From NCBI GenBank assembly GCA_028023455.1, contig JAQFVV010000036.1:9536719-9600718 (forward strand): a stretch of 64,000 bases of DNA, written 5' to 3'. Source of the DNA: Epiperipatus broadwayi (lineage: Eukaryota; Onychophora; Udeonychophora; Euonychophora; Peripatidae). The notes below the pieces were generated by a model. The model saw nothing but the letters and a program-made list of their open reading frames with translations, searched no databases and was not told the origin of the DNA. Positions 34,935-48,428 of this stretch are shown here, in pieces (position 1 is the first letter of the stretch; every line of letters begins with the position of its first letter). The position numbers and the translations under genes are program-made.

Positions 34935-35860
34935 TCACTTAATTATTTTTAAATGTTTATTTAGATGATTTACATTATGTGGACATTGAATTTATAACTT
35001 ATGTGTGTATAAATGACTTCTGATAAATGCCTCATTCATTGAATCTATTTAATGTTTGCTTAATTCAGTCATTTAGTTATTTTTTACTTTAAAATAGCGT
35101 TTATTTAAAAAATATATTAAAGAAATCCATCTATGATATAAATTATTAGTTTAATGAGATATCAACAATTTGTTTATCTATTTGTATATTTATTCAATTT
35201 CAATAACAGCTTATACAATTGCTATGTGAATATAAATTGCAAATTATGTGTGTTATTGTTAAACCTTATACTTGATTTATGTGTAAGAGAATTGAGCATT
35301 TGTAAAACAAAACCATTATTATGTTGCCCAGATATGTATATATGTATAGATATGCTATTATAAATCTAAAATCGGAATTTTGAAATAAAGCTGTATCATT
35401 TATTTTATATAAAAGAATGATTTTGAGTTTTATTTGAGATTTATTAATTTTCTTTTTCTTTATTTTTAGTACACCAGTTCTACAAGATAGCAGATATGAA
35501 AATATTAAATTATTAGTAATTACAATTGAATAGATATACGTTGAATTCAATGAAATTCCTTTTGTTCCAAATTATATTTAGTATATAATTAACTGTAAGC
35601 TAAATTAACCCTGAGAACTAATTAGTAGCATACTTTAGTCAATGCTCTATATTATTAAGTTACTTTGACATAGGTAGCCGAGGTAATAGTATATATATTT
35701 TTTAATATGTTCATTTTGAAGCAGTTTATTTTCTCAGTATATGTGTAGGCTATGCTATAGTTATATCATTTTTCCATTACAATTCGCTTTCCCAACCAAT
35801 TGATCTTTCTTTATATGTGTATTTTTTATTATTTGAGATCATACAGTCAAATTGTATTAT
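34935..35860. repeat. duplicated block, inverted copy at 62.5-64.0 kb
   Basis: This stretch is closely matched in reverse complement by 62,490-63,368 plus 63,977-64,000. Shared landmarks: ATGATTTACATTATGTGGAC, TAAATGACTTCTGATAAATG, GATATCAACAATTTGTTTAT, CATTTTGAAGCAGTTT. The far copy is interrupted by the hammerhead foldback element; this copy is the empty site. A minus-strand frame at 35,550-35,266 (94 codons) has an 89-codon counterpart in the other copy with a 3-base indel. Confidence 0.85.
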
Positions 35861-35987
35861 CCATTACAATTGGCATGACAATGTGGTCGGCACAATATGT
35901 TTATCATATTTTTCATTACAATTGTCAACCAACGTTTTGGGCATTCTTTTCTCACTATATGTGTATCTTTTTAATTTGTTTTCCATT

Positions 35988-35990
<3 letters not shown>
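35765..35990. repeat. degenerate short tandem repeat
   Basis: TTTCCATTACAATT recurs about four times (near 35,770, 35,858, 35,910, 35,980), often with CCAACCAA and TATATGTGTATTTTT between. Unit spacing is irregular, about 60-90 bases. Confidence 0.6.

Positions 35991-36053
<63 letters not shown>
35989..36053. repeat. (TA)n microsatellite
   Basis: TA run with a single TATGTA interruption. Confidence 0.95.
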
Positions 36054-36055
<2 letters not shown>

Positions 36056-37630
36056 CAAGTTCATTATTTTTATATTTTGATGTTTTGTTCTAAGATATGT
36101 CAATGATATATTTTGCTATTTATACTGTTAAAAGAAGCAAAGGAATGAAGGTAATGTATGTGTATTTTTGGATGAGTTTATTAAATAGCTGAATATTAAG
36201 ATTTTTATGTGTTTAAGAAGTTAGTACAGAGAAAATATTGAATTACATGTAATATGCAATTTTTTTGTTATAATGAGTCAATAACAATGTTTCTGTGTAT
36301 TTTTAGGTACAGAAATTACGGGTGAAATAGAGGACCTCTAAAAGTAATAATAATTCTCATTTCAATTACTTATTATGAAATTTTGTCTTACACTATATGA
36401 ATGAGACATGATATATAGCATTGTTATGTGCACCATTAAAATAGTTGAAATACAGATTATATTTCTGAGATAGTATACACTGACAAAATAACCATGCCTA
36501 AAATTTCTGGATACAAAGGGAGTAAATAATCTAAAAGAAGAAAATATACATTACTGTTTTCTGACATGTGGTATTGGAATTATCTATGGAAAAAAATATT
36601 GTATGAAAATTTATAGAGTGGTGTGCCAGCACCAGACATGACAATGAAATAAATTTGATTTTTCATTATAATCATTACTTACAAAAATATAATATTTTTA
36701 TGAACAAGTAGAAAATAAATAGATTGAAAAACTGTAGAGATAAAATTGGTTATAGAGAAGGGAGAATACAGATTCATGTCCAACACAAAACGACCATTAT
36801 TTAACAGCTATATGACTTACTTTTATCAAAAATAAATAAAATATTAGGTAGAGAATATTACTTTGGAAACTGGGTATAAAATTATTTTGTCTGACCTAAG
36901 CCCTTATAATTACAAGTATAAGCATTTGATTTATATATGTCACTTTATAAACATTAAAAAGCATCATTCATTGTTTACCATAATGTTTAAAAAAACAAAG
37001 AAAACTAAACAGTAGAAAACTTTTTTCACTAAAGCATTCGTAAAATATGCAAATTGTTTTGCATAGATAAAACACAATTGGAATGTGGATTCAATAACAA
37101 AATTAATGATGTATTACACATACACATAGTTCTTTGCAATTGAACACTATAGTGGTTTAAATGTATGATTGAACAAATTTTTCCAAAAGAATGATTTGAG
37201 ATACCATATAAATGATAATCTTTAATTAACATAGATTTCCTGGGATCATTTAAATAGCCCTTAAACTACTATGCCAATGATATAAGTCACACACACTGTC
37301 AGTCTATAGAACAGACAGCTGGATGATTAATCATTATTAACACATACTTTTAAATAATAGATTAATAAAATGAATTAAAAAATTAATAAGTAACAAAATG
37401 TTTAAATATGATAAAATGATAATTCCAAATTTAAGACATTTTTTAAATAAAAAATTGCTACACAATTGATTTTAAAAATTAAATTACTTATCATTTACTT
37501 TCATTATATGCTTTCAATAACTAATGTATGAAAACAACATTTTAAGAGGGAAGAAAATTTTAATATAGCTAAAATCTTTTCCTTTTTTATATAAAAATGA
37601 GAAGCTCTTATACAATAACATTTGGAAACA
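36054..37630. other. non-coding AT-rich region
   Basis: No recognisable gene or repeat. A possible acceptor followed by TACAGAAATTACGGG at 36,306 leads to a ten-codon frame only. Confidence 0.5.
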
Positions 37631-37639
37631 AAAAAAAAA

Positions 37640-38840
37640 AATAAAGAAAAAAAAAACATGCTTAAAAAATTAAAAAAAAATTCATTAGGACTTACACTAA
37701 AATTATATCTTATATAAAAAGATATTGATAAACATAAATGTGTAAACTACAACACCTTATATTACCGTAGTTTTATTTTATTGACTCCTTTTTTCGAATT
37801 TATGATTTTTTATTTTTTTTTATATCAGCTATCTCTTCTCATGTCTCCAAATATTCAGATTAAATAATCAGAAGTTTTTTCATTAATGTGTTTTCTCTAA
37901 CTCCCTCTTTAAAATTATGCATAATTTTCCAAGCTAGATTGAATCAATTTAATTAAACCCATTTTCTAATATAATTATCCACTTATTAACACAAAATGAA
38001 TTTATCTTCTACTTATTCACACATAATAAATGTATCTTCCACTTACTAATATAATAATTTTAGGTCAGGTTCATAGCCTGATATTATGCTTTTGGCTGGA
38101 AACAAAAGACTTCTTGCATATTTCTTTAAGAATGTTCTTTTACATTTTCTTTTAGTGAACAAGTTACATGAAGAGGTTTGGTAATGTGTAACTTTAAACT
38201 AAAATTTAGCACATATTTTTCTCAGTATCTTTCAAAAAAAGAACTTTTTAAAACTAACATTGAGATTAGTCTTATCTTAAACTACAAAATTAGTTTTCAC
38301 TGTGTTCTTCACAATTGGGTTGCTAATGATATTTTTGTCAACAGCTATACCAACAAGACACTAATGTGTACTGTTTAAACTTACATTCATCTTGCATTTG
38401 GAACAATTATCCTTTATTCATTAATCACATACAATCTCAGACATAACAGTATTAAACATGGATCATTGGAGAATTGTTTTTACCAAAAAATATTTGATTA
38501 TTTCTTATCATTTTTTAATTAAAAATTCCAGACATATAAAAAATCATCTAGTTATTTTTCTGCTCAATACCCAAAAACAAGCAAATGCTTTAATTATACA
38601 AACATCCTTCATTTGTTAAAATAGATAAAAAGGCAAGAAAAAAACACTTTCATTAATTAAAACAATGTTAAAACCTTATATATATTTTTTTGAAACTGAT
38701 AACTTTTTTTTTAAAATTTTATCTATTTATTTCTATTATTATTATTATTTTTAAAACATTAATAAATAATAAATAAATAAAATTACTGAAAAGAAAGAGA
38801 TAAAAATTATTATTATATATTTTACTTTTTTATTTTTCAT
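37640..38840 (+). repeat. dispersed repeat, direct copy at 56.7-58.2 kb
   Basis: Diverged but collinear with 56,720-58,190. Paired landmarks include TTATTAACACAAAATGAATT/ATATTAACATAAAATGAATT, GGTCAG(G)TT...AGCCTGATATTATGCTTTTG, TTTTTAAAACTAAC/TTTTTAAAACTAAT, CACTAATGTGTACTGTTTAA and the final AATTACTGAAAAGAAAGAG. No coding. This copy lacks both SINEs found in the other, so it shows the empty sites. Could be the LTR or UTR of an old element. Confidence 0.7.
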
Positions 38841-39835
38841 ATATTTTTTGCTGTTTTTTTAAAAGAATTTTAAATAAATTATAAATATTTATATTTTTTC
38901 TATTTAATTTGTTTCAAACTATCATATTGTCATTTAATATAACTTTAATAACTTTATAAATTGCTATTCCATGAAAGAAAATCATAAGAAAAAAGAAAAA
39001 AAAAACAGTTCTCAATTCCCTTAACATAAATAGAAATAAAATCTTGACTAAATACCTATTCATTTTTTAAATTTAGCTATTAAGTATAAATTATGAAAAT
39101 AACTATTATTTTTGAAAACATGCTATCCTGGGTAGTATATGTGTTTTCAGAGTGTTTTTATTTTTCAATACGAAGCATTATCCCCTTAGTGTTGGGTAAT
39201 GCTATAAAGTCCTCCAGAATATTAATCACTTTGCCTGAACATTTTCACTTGGGAAGGGCTGGAAGAATGTGTCCATAGGCTTCTGGTTTAAATTGTCACC
39301 ACGATTGTTGCTGTTACTTACTCATTTTCTTTTTGAAAGACTATTGTCTTTTCATCTTTCTCTTTTCTTTTTGGTGACTATTATTTCATTTAACAGGTAT
39401 ACTATTCCATGTTTTGTGTCCTTTTATTTTCAAAGCTGATGAAGTCTAAATATGTTTTCCAACTATTTTGCAACTGCTGACTTCTGTTCAAGGAATTCAA
39501 CAATTTTTCCACTTATTCAATTGGTTTTGTTTGTACACATTTGATCTATCTTATATGGCTGATTGTCTCTGATAATTCATGTTATTTAAATATCTGATAG
39601 AATGCAAGAAGTCAATGCTTTGAGCTATGACAGCTGGCCTCAAAAAGTGAGTATAAGTTTTTACTGTCTATATGACTTGTGATAACTCATATTGAATGCC
39701 ATTCTGATGCACCTTGGTTTAATATTTGTGCAATATTTCATCTTTGTACTTTTAAATTTTTTTTGGATTTGAACAATAATTTTTAAAAATTATTTCAACA
39801 AATTTGTTTATTAATATGATTGACCATTATTATAG
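38841..39835. other. non-coding, T-rich
   Basis: Possibly the decayed downstream part of the minus-strand gag relic at 39.8-41.0 kb, but no motif is certain. Confidence 0.35.
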
Positions 39836-39839
39836 AACC

Positions 39840-41000
39840 ATGATTTTATCAGTGTACCTGCAGATGAGTATAAATCAGGGCCACTTTGTAGTGCACATCC
39901 ATTGTATTTAAGAAAAAGTAGTTCCTTATATTGCCAATATACTTCAATGGGCTTTCATCTGAATCACCCTTGGATGTCTTTATTTTAAAAAAAAAAGATT
40001 GATATCTTTTAAATATAATTCTGTTTTTCTGACATCTGCACACTCCTTATAACACCATTTATCTTTCATTGACTTTGTTTCTGAATATTTTTCAATTATC
40101 AGTTTTTGTGTCATTTGTTCATAAAATAGTTTTACAAATAACTCCTGCCCATTTTTCATCTATCTGAATGTTTTTCGTAATTCCTTTTGAGTAAAATAAC
40201 ATAACACATCTTTTCTTTCACTTCCTGTTAAACTATGAACTAGTTTTTGCATGTGGCCCAATAATTCTTCTTTATCTTATAAATTTCAGGATTTCTTTCT
40301 CCTCACTGCTTGAATGACTCTTTCAGCTCCGCAAATAATACTCTACAAATGATCTACATCATTTTTGTCCTGCTCATAAATTTTCATCATCATCATTTGA
40401 CGACCCTCAATTTTTTTATTTATAGATATAATAAACACCTCCATACTTCCCCAATTATTTTCAAATTTATATAAATAAAGATATAATAATACTGATTCTT
40501 ATCTTCATCCATTATTCAGATAATATTCTGGATAGCTTCTTGCTACTCTTTGCTATTCCCCCCCCCCCTTTTTTTTTTTTTGGTAATATTATTGACAGAG
40601 TTTTTAATGTTCTGGGTCATTTTTGTATTGTCTATTTCTCTTTTCTTGATTCTTTCTTTTACTTTATTTAACAACATTTCTTCCCTTTATTAATTAATTT
40701 ATTGTATTGTCCTTATCAGCATTTTTTAAAATTTTCTTTGATAATCTCAATTTTCTTCATTTTATTATTTTATTCCGCTAAACATTGCTTCTGTTTCTCT
40801 CTATTTTCTTTTTGTTTATTGTTCTTAAACATTTGCAATAATTGGGCTGAAATGGAAGTCTCTTTTATTCTTCTTCAATAGATTTTTTATCATTTTTAAT
40901 CTCATTTTTCTTTCATCTTTTTTCAATTTTGCACTTGCCAGCATATATGTTTATATTAAAATTATTTTGCTCTCACAAAATAATTGTCTGGATTTTTTCC
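39840..41000 (-). pseudogene. gag: decayed Ty3/gypsy-like gag
   Basis: The minus-strand frame ending at 39,849 reads KGDSDESPLKYIGNIRNYFF then DVHYKVALIYTHLQ. This aligns with the capsid start of the gag at 48.4 kb (KG-x3-ESP-x3-I ... YF-x2-N ... KV-x3-Y-x-HLQ). Upstream on the minus strand (to about 41,000) lies a lysine/glutamate-rich stretch like the coiled-coil N-terminus of that protein. Many stops and shifts. No protease or polymerase is readable downstream. Confidence 0.6.
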
Positions 41001-42395
41001 TGCAAAACAAATATAAACATTTTAAAATATTATTGAAGAATAAAACAAAACACTCTCATAATCTTCTCCCATGCAACACTCCTATGCCTAAACTGCCTTT
41101 ATTTAAATTGATTATCTAAATACCTGCCTTTATTTACCTACTCTAATTTTATTCCCTTTACTGAATTCTCCATTTTCATAATGTGCATGCATGTCTGACT
41201 GATTTCTGTTTATCATTATTATTTTTAAGTATAGGTGTATGCATAAAATGGAAATCATGTAAGAAACCACTTGCTCAAAACGTTTTTCAGAGATCTGACC
41301 AACATCCAATATCAAAAACATGTGGTGACCTGCATTTCTGGTGTGAAAATACATAATCTTACTCACAGACTGTAAGTACTTAATGCAACAGAAACATCAG
41401 AAGGATTATTTCAATTTAAACACTTTAAGAAATGGCAATGTAAACTGTTTGCAAAACCTTGCTCCTTTAAGATTTAGAAGATAGTAATTGGTCAAATATA
41501 AATGTACGTCTTGCTCCTTTTCACATTGAGCCTTAGAGATTGGAAATCATGTCACAGAACTCTGTTAACTATTTATGATAAACAACTGCACACATCAAAA
41601 CATGATAGTGAGTTGGTATATTAAATGAGATAAAATAATCTTTGGAATTGAACAAAAATATTGCATCCTCACACCAATGATAAAATTATCCATCCATTAC
41701 TAGAAAAAAAGGACAACAAAACAAACTTTAGTCAAAATTCCAATTCAACTTCCAAAAATCATGCCTTATCATTTGATTCTATATTAAATATGGTATGAAC
41801 TATCTTAAATATACATTAACATCACTGTATTTATAATTAATTATAATTTAATTAACAAAATATTATCAGTATTCTTGTTTCATATTTCACAGCAATACAT
41901 TTTTGTAATTAGTTAGGCATCAAAATTTTGTTTTTTTTCCCCCTCAAGTGTCATTATATTTGATCTACAAATTATGTTGTCATTTGTTATATTGGCAATA
42001 TGAATTCAATACATATTAGACCTATAACTGAGTCCACATTTGTATGGGTTCAAATGTTGAGAATAACATGGCATGTTGGAAATCATCATCATCACGATTG
42101 AATACATAACATGAATATCATAATCAACAATGAGCATGAGAGAATCAGCAATAAACTCTTCATATTTTGTCATCAGTGTGTAGGTAAACTAAAATAATAT
42201 TCAGAAAGTGAGTAAAATTTAGAGGTAACCTTTACCTTTGAACCCTTCGAAGAGCTATCTGCATTTCAAACACAAAAATATACAATCACTTACATATAAA
42301 TTAACCATTATTGCATTACAACAAGTTTAAATACACAACTTTTGCCTTTGTGCCACCCAGAGAATTAACTGGATTTCAAACATAAATGTATATTC
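41001..42395. other. non-coding AT-rich region
   Basis: No recognisable gene. Ends at the simple-repeat tail of RTE copy 1. Confidence 0.5.

Positions 42396-42434
<39 letters not shown>
42396..42434 (-). repeat. (TA)n tail of RTE copy 1
   Basis: Pure TA tract directly after the GTGGATTGATAATTGTTAATG end of the element (minus strand). The same end in copy 2 also runs into (TA)n. Confidence 0.85.
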
Positions 42435-42437
<3 letters not shown>

Positions 42438-42479
42438 TTAACAATTATCAATCCACTGCAGGATGAAGATCTCTCCAAG

Positions 42480-44460
42480 TTCAATTCATTTTCTCCGACC
42501 TTTAGCTTCTCTTCTCCACATCATCCTTGCACATTTTTTTAATTCATCCATCTATCTCACATAGGGTCTCTTTCTGGGTCTTTGACAATCTTGTGAAATC
42601 CTGTTTAAAATTTCAAATGTCCATCTATTATCATCTCTTCTAGGAATATGTTCAGCCCAACTCTGCATCATTTTTTAATTTTTTCAATGAGGTTAGTAAC
42701 ATCTGTTTGTTCTCTTACCCATACATTGCATTTTCTATCTCTTCTTGTTAATCCCAACATATATCTCTCAATACTGCTTTGAGTGGTCTGAAGTCTCTGT
42801 ATTGCTCTTCTATTAAGTGTCCAAGTCTCAGATGCATAGGTAAGAACTGGTAAAACACATTTGTTAAAAAAACCTTTTTTTCAAACACATAGGCATATTT
42901 CCTTTTAATATCAAGTTATTTCCACCAAAAGCACTCCAACCAAGTTTATTTCTATGATTAATTTCCTCCATTATGTTTCCATCTGTATTAATAATCTGAC
43001 CAAGATATTTGTAACTGTTAACTTCTTCTAATTCATCATAATCAATCTTTATTTTCATATTTTGAGTAAATCGATTAAACATTACTTTAGTTTTTTTAAC
43101 ATTTATTTTTAGTCCTACTTTTCTACTTTCATCTGATAACTCCTGCAACATTTCCTGCAGATCTGAAGCATTATTTGCAAAACAACTACATCATCTGCGA
43201 AATCTAAATGACATAAATAATACTTTTACTTTTTTAGTTTCCCATTTTAATCCACAAAACACTTCTTGTAGCACTGCTATAAAAAGTTTTGGAGATATGG
43301 AATCACCTTGTCTTACACCTTCCTCAATGTTGACTTTCCCAGTATCATTATGTAACATAATTGTTGCTGTTGCACTTTTATAAATATTCTTTAAAATATG
43401 ACAATATTCTGGATCTATACCTTGATGAACCAATGCTTTAATCACTGAAGAAATGTATATAGAATCAAATGCCTCTTCATAATCTACAAATCCAAAACAT
43501 AATGGCAACTCTTATTTGTATGTCCTTTCTACAACTTCTTTCAATACCTGGATATGATCTACTGTACTAAAACCACTTTTAAATCCAGCTTGTTCTTTGT
43601 TTGGTGGAAATCCAACGTTCTCTGTAGACGAGTTGTAATTATCTTGGTAAACATTTTATATAAAACTGATAAAAGGCTGATAGGTCTATAATTTCTAATA
43701 TCTTCTTTATCACCTTTTTAAAATATTAATATTATTATTATATTCTTCCAATCATCCGGTACAACTTTATCATTTAGACATTTAGTATATAACTTTGCTA
43801 AAAAAAAATTCTATTTCTTGGCCTGCTTCTCTTACTATACAATTATAATTGTATCATTACCTGGAGCCTTTCTTTTCTTCATACATTTAATTGCATGTCT
43901 CACTTCTCCATTTAAAGTTCTGGGCAAGTCGGAAGATATAATAGATATAGGAGGTACTTGTTCTTTAACACTATATAATTCTTGATAAAAATCTTCTACA
44001 AATTTCATGATGTCATCTCTCTTTTTACTAATAATTCCATCTTTTTATTATTATTGCAGATATACATTTCCTACCAGTGCCAATATGTTGTTTTACATTC
44101 TGGAGTCTTTTATTTTCTTCTACAACTTTCCTTGCTAATTCACAGATATACTTTCTTATATCATTTTCAACTCTTTGCCGTACCATTTTACAAATTTCGA
44201 GATATTCAATTCTTTTTAATGCATCATTTTTGTATATCTTCATATTCTTTCTTTTCTTCATAAATTCTCTAGTCTCAGTAGAAATTTTATTGATCAATTG
44301 CTGCTTTTTTCTGCCAGCTATCTTTGTTGCAGTTTTTAAAAGTGTATCAATTATTTTCATATTAATTTCATTCAAAACTGAATCATGTTCAAAATCTACT
44401 AATACTGGAAACCGTTATGTAAGTTCTAATTTAAATTCATTAGAATGTTTCTGAAGATTA
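42480..44460 (-). pseudogene. reverse transcriptase of RTE copy 1
   Basis: Ordered pieces on the minus strand: a basic linker (44,375-44,028), LGFVDYEEAFDSI-type motif A at 43,508-43,440 (reads CFGFVDYEEAFDSI), EEGVRQGDSISPKLF motif B (43,325-43,280), FADDVVVL motif C (43,201-43,178), then LKINVKKTKVM and SYKYLGQIINTDG (43,120-42,980). After 42,864 the C-terminal part continues in broken frames to about 42,480. A shift falls just before FADD, between the frames ending 43,191 and starting 43,151. Confidence 0.8.
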
Positions 44461-44499
44461 AAAATATCAACTGTAAATATTGTTTTTCTTAATAATCTT

Positions 44500-45225
44500 A
44501 CACCTTACTAATCGATGATCACTTCCTGTGTTAAATTTATTAAGAACACTACAATCTTGAAATATGTATTTCCTGTTAATCAAAATATAATCCATTTTTC
44601 TGTACCTTCATTTGCATGCTTCCATGTCCATTTTCTTTTAACATTTTTTTTCAAAAAAGAATTCATAATATAAAGGTTTTCTTTTTCTGCAAACTTCACA
44701 AGTCTATGTCCTCTCTCATTTCTATTATCATAACCAAAATTATCTACATCACTTTCATATTTCATTTGTTTACCAATTCTAGCATTAAAGTCTGCCATAA
44801 CAATTTTAAAATGTTGTTTACTCTGATCAAAAGCCTTTTGTACATCCATATACAAATCTTCTATTAATTCATCACTATGAAAACTTGTTGGGGCATAAAC
44901 CTAAATTATCTGCATTTGGTATCTGCTATTAAGTTGTATAACTGATCTTGCCACTCTGTATGATACACCATCAATCTCCACAATGTTGTTCTTCCACTTT
45001 TTATTGATAATGAATCCTACTCCACTTGTATTTCCAGTATTTTTGCTTTTATAATAGAGCATATGTCCACTTTTTAAATCAATTGTTTCTTCTCCCTTTT
45101 CTTCTAACTTCACAAAGTCCAACAATGTCCCATTTAAAATAAGACAGTTCTTCTTCTATTTCTTGCAATCTTCCTTCAATAGAAAGCCATCTGCAGTTGT
45201 AAGTTTTGAAATAAAAAGACATCAT
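44500..45225 (-). pseudogene. APE-type endonuclease of RTE copy 1
   Basis: ATG ATG at 45,225/45,222 starts MMSFYFKTYNCRWLSIEGRL. Then GLCEVRR (Mg-binding Glu), VGFIINKKW, YQMQII-stop-VYAPTS, IVMADFNARIGKQ (catalytic D-F-N), NRNERG, WTWK and NTGSDHRLV (terminal D-H pair). This nicks DNA to prime reverse transcription. A stop near 44,899, a frame break after 45,125 and others split it, but the catalytic motifs are all readable. Confidence 0.8.
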
Positions 45226-45633
45226 CAAATGGCAACCTGGGACTGCAATCAGAAAATTCTTAGCATCCTCTGTTTTTGGCCACCAACCGCTGCCTTGGTT
45301 GGTGACTTTACAGCCTCCTGGGAATAAGAGCCATGCTTTATTTTTGTGTCATAAAAGTATATATGTATTGGAAAAATATTTAACATTTACACAAACATTC
45401 ATTCTGCCTTATCAGGCACTGAGAAGAAAGACCATGATGTTTCTTGATCTTAACCTCAGAGGTAAAAAGCCAATAAACTCTCCACACTGGCTAATGCATG
45501 TTGGTGTGCAGCCTATCCATGTTCGTATAAATGAATAATCACATAGTAATAACAGCTGCAATGAAAAGAACGTATGGGGTGGACATTAGGAATTTGCCAT
45601 ACTCAGTTCCTTTAAGGATTTATATATATATAT

Positions 45634-46540
45634 TATAATAGTAACTTACAGTTGTTATTATTGGTCTAACATGTTTTATCTCTTAGAAAATTATTTATAA
45701 ATATAATTTTTTATTTGACTATTTTATTATATATATATATACATTTGAGTTTTAAATAATACATACCTTAAGCTTTTGAGTAAAATGCCAGATTTGAAGT
45801 TAAGAATAAAGACTTATATATTTTTTTATTTTATTATTAAATCTTAATGTCAACTGAACAATTGATAGTTGAGTTAAGCATGAACTTGTAATAACACACG
45901 AGCAGATTGATTCGTTCTTTTGTTTTTAAGGAGAAGAAAAGAAAATCATTTCTCTTTAAATAACTTTTTCTTTTATCAATACTACCGTTCAACAATTGGA
46001 ATTTAAATATTAACTTTTCCAAATTAAAATAATCTGTGGATTAAAAGTCTGCAAGGAAAATATTTTAATTTTCTATTAAGTCTTAAAGGAATTGCAATAT
46101 AAAAGAAAAGAACATCTGTTTAAGTTTTTTGGAAACTACGTTGCTTTAATACTTCCGTGATTCTTCGGATATATATAAATTTAAGATAATTATATATATA
46201 TAGGATAAAACAATGTGTTTTGAGTAAAACAGCTTTGTATCGTAAAGGTTTCGAAACCAACCTTGCATGCTATTTTAAAATATTTTGAAATATTGAATAT
46301 ATAGAACGTCTAATGATAATAGAAAAATGAAGATTAAGAACATCTACATTCGAAGAATATTTATTTTATTTCACATTAATCAAATCATTGGATATTATTA
46401 ACAGTTTATCGTTTAAGGATAAATAAAATCATCATTATACCAATGGATTAATAATATACTTCGTAAAAGATCTTCATTAGGATGATAAACTATAGACTTC
46501 AATATCTGCTCTCAACTCTATTATAAATAAGTTTTCTTTA

Positions 46541-46626
<86 letters not shown>

Positions 46627-47755
46627 GCTTATATTATTTTAATATGTTTATTATTATTATTATTATCTTCATTTCAAATTTGGCATCGCATCATTATATC
46701 TTAATAGGAAAATTATATTTATTATTAAATATAATTAATTGAAAGCTTGACATAATTCATCAAATTAGATGAGGGATATAAAGAATAGTTATTATTTGAC
46801 AGATATCTATATTGTATTTACTATGTGATATTGTAAAAGTTTAATGTACTTTATTTATCAAAAATGCATATAATATATAAGTTATACAATTGCAAATAGT
46901 ATTTATATATTGGTAATTATGAAACATATAAATAAGAATGGTAAATAAATTAATAAGTTACATAAATTATTAATTTTTGAACCCAGATATTGTTTTTATA
47001 TATCTGTTAATTTAAACTATTTTCTTTAATTTTTGAAAATTTATTATAGTATTGAGTTTTATCATAGGGTATTAAATAAAAATATTATTTATAAATATTT
47101 TTAAAATGATAAAATTCATTATTATCTATTATATTATATTTTTTATTATCTATTAAATATTGATTTATTAACTTGATCTCTTTGTCTAATCATTATTGAA
47201 TTATATTATATATATGCTAGTATTATAAATATCATATGAATATCAATTGTAATTAATGCTTATATAAAGGCATATAAATAATAACTTGTTTTGGATTTTC
47301 CCTGAAGAGAGCTGATTGCAAATTCTCCATGAGTTTGAATATCGTGGCATAATGGTGACTGAAAGAGGGATGAAAGATAGATGAACTAGTCTAAATTATA
47401 TTTAAACTTATTTAAATATTATTGAGCTAGCATAAAAAAGATAGATATAATCATGGACTTAGTATTTCATTAATTCATTTCTAGCATTCTACTTGAAGAC
47501 CCAAAGTCCGATTGTAGTGAAATGCATATCCTCTTTCTAGGGAATTTAATCATCCCCATATATACAACTTAGATTTTAAATATAACCCATTTTGTTATAT
47601 TTGGCGAACCTAACTATGAAGCATTAAGTTAATGATTTCTAAGCATTAAATATAATCGATTCTATTATATTTGGTATATCAACTGGGATGATTAAATGTC
47701 ATTCCATTATATTTGGTGCCTCAACTAAGGCTATCAAATAGGTCATCCCATTATA
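45634..47755 (+). repeat. 5' LTR, about 2.1 kb
   Basis: Begins TATAATAGTAACTTACAG and ends CATCCCATTATA, matching 54,278-56,461 throughout. Ends form the short inverted repeat TATAAT/ATTATA rather than TG/CA. Contains a long (TA)n tract at 46,551-46,621 that is much shorter in the other LTR. The last 160 bases contain three copies of an ATTATATTTGG-type repeat that continues past the LTR edge. A 61-codon minus-strand frame recurs in both LTRs only because the LTRs are copies. Confidence 0.9.
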
Positions 47756-47980
47756 TTTGGCGACCCAAACGTGGGGCTTTGAACATTTAAATTTCATACC
47801 CTGTAGACATCCCATTATATTTGGCGACCCAAACATTTGGGGCTTCTATTAATTAAATCTCATACCCTGTAGACTGCCCATTATATTTGGCACGCAACAT
47901 TTTAGGCATTGAACATTTAAGTTCATCACAGGTATAAATTATATACTATTACATATTTAGTATATTAACTGGGGCTTTGA
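47595..47980 (+). repeat. tandem repeats spanning the LTR edge and primer site
   Basis: Seven diverged units start with TTATATTTGG or similar at about 47,595, 47,664, 47,705, 47,750, 47,814, 47,880 and 47,950, spaced 41 to 70 bases. Units 4 and 5 share TTTGGCGACCCAAAC then GGGGCTT. Units 1-3 lie inside the LTR and recur in the 3' LTR; unit 4 holds the LTR end and primer-binding site; units 5-7 lie in the leader. So primer-site-like sequence is repeated several times. Confidence 0.8.
47758..47775 (+). promoter_or_regulatory. primer-binding site
   Basis: TGGCGACCCAAACGTGGG starts two bases after the LTR. TGG pairs with the CCA end of a tRNA; the rest would fit an acceptor beginning GACCCAA, resembling some tRNA-Arg. 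The tRNA identity is inferred. A near copy starts at 47,822 in the next repeat unit. Confidence 0.7.
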
Positions 47981-48428
47981 ATCAATGATTCTATATTATT
48001 ACATATAGTGAAAAATATAGTGAAAAAGTCATGGATAGTTTAATTGATTATTCTTAGTAACAAGTATGTTGTTATGAAGATTCATATGGTGTTTATAATT
48101 ACAAGATAAATATAAATAAAAAAATGATAATATATATGGTATGATTTAGAGAGATCAATATTTAAATAACTAATTATTAAATTATGTTTTAAAGAAGAGT
48201 TGAGTGGGATAAAGTTTTTCTATAGACATAGATGTTTAAAAATACACACATAGATCATTAGAACATCATAAGTACATATAAATAGCATGGGGTGGTAACG
48301 AACTTTCCGATATAATATTTTGAATATAAAAATACATAAACTTGTGTAATATTTGAATTAAGTTAAAATTTGTTATGCTTCGAAGTGGGAAAATGTTTTC
48401 AAACAAAGATATTGAATGCTGTAGTTAA

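Larger units (their letters stand above)
42396..45618 (-). mobile_element. RTE-type LINE, copy 1, nearly full length
   Basis: Minus-strand non-LTR retrotransposon. 5' untranslated region 45,618-45,226, endonuclease 45,225-44,500, RT 44,460-42,480, short 3' end and a (TA)n tail at 42,396-42,434. A simple-repeat tail instead of poly(A) and a single APE-RT frame fit the RTE clade; the endonuclease is the kind often labelled craniofacial development protein 2-like. The copy at 59.0-62.5 kb shares the whole length, including the untranslated ends. The Ty3/gypsy element begins 15 bases beyond its 5' end. Confidence 0.85.

Noticed and set aside
35800-36103. Three overlapping frames with Ile-Tyr runs
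   Set aside because: Encoded by a (TA)n microsatellite and a short tandem repeat.
45837-46022. 61-codon minus-strand frame, found again at 54,576-54,761
   Set aside because: Its repetition reflects LTR duplication, not selection.
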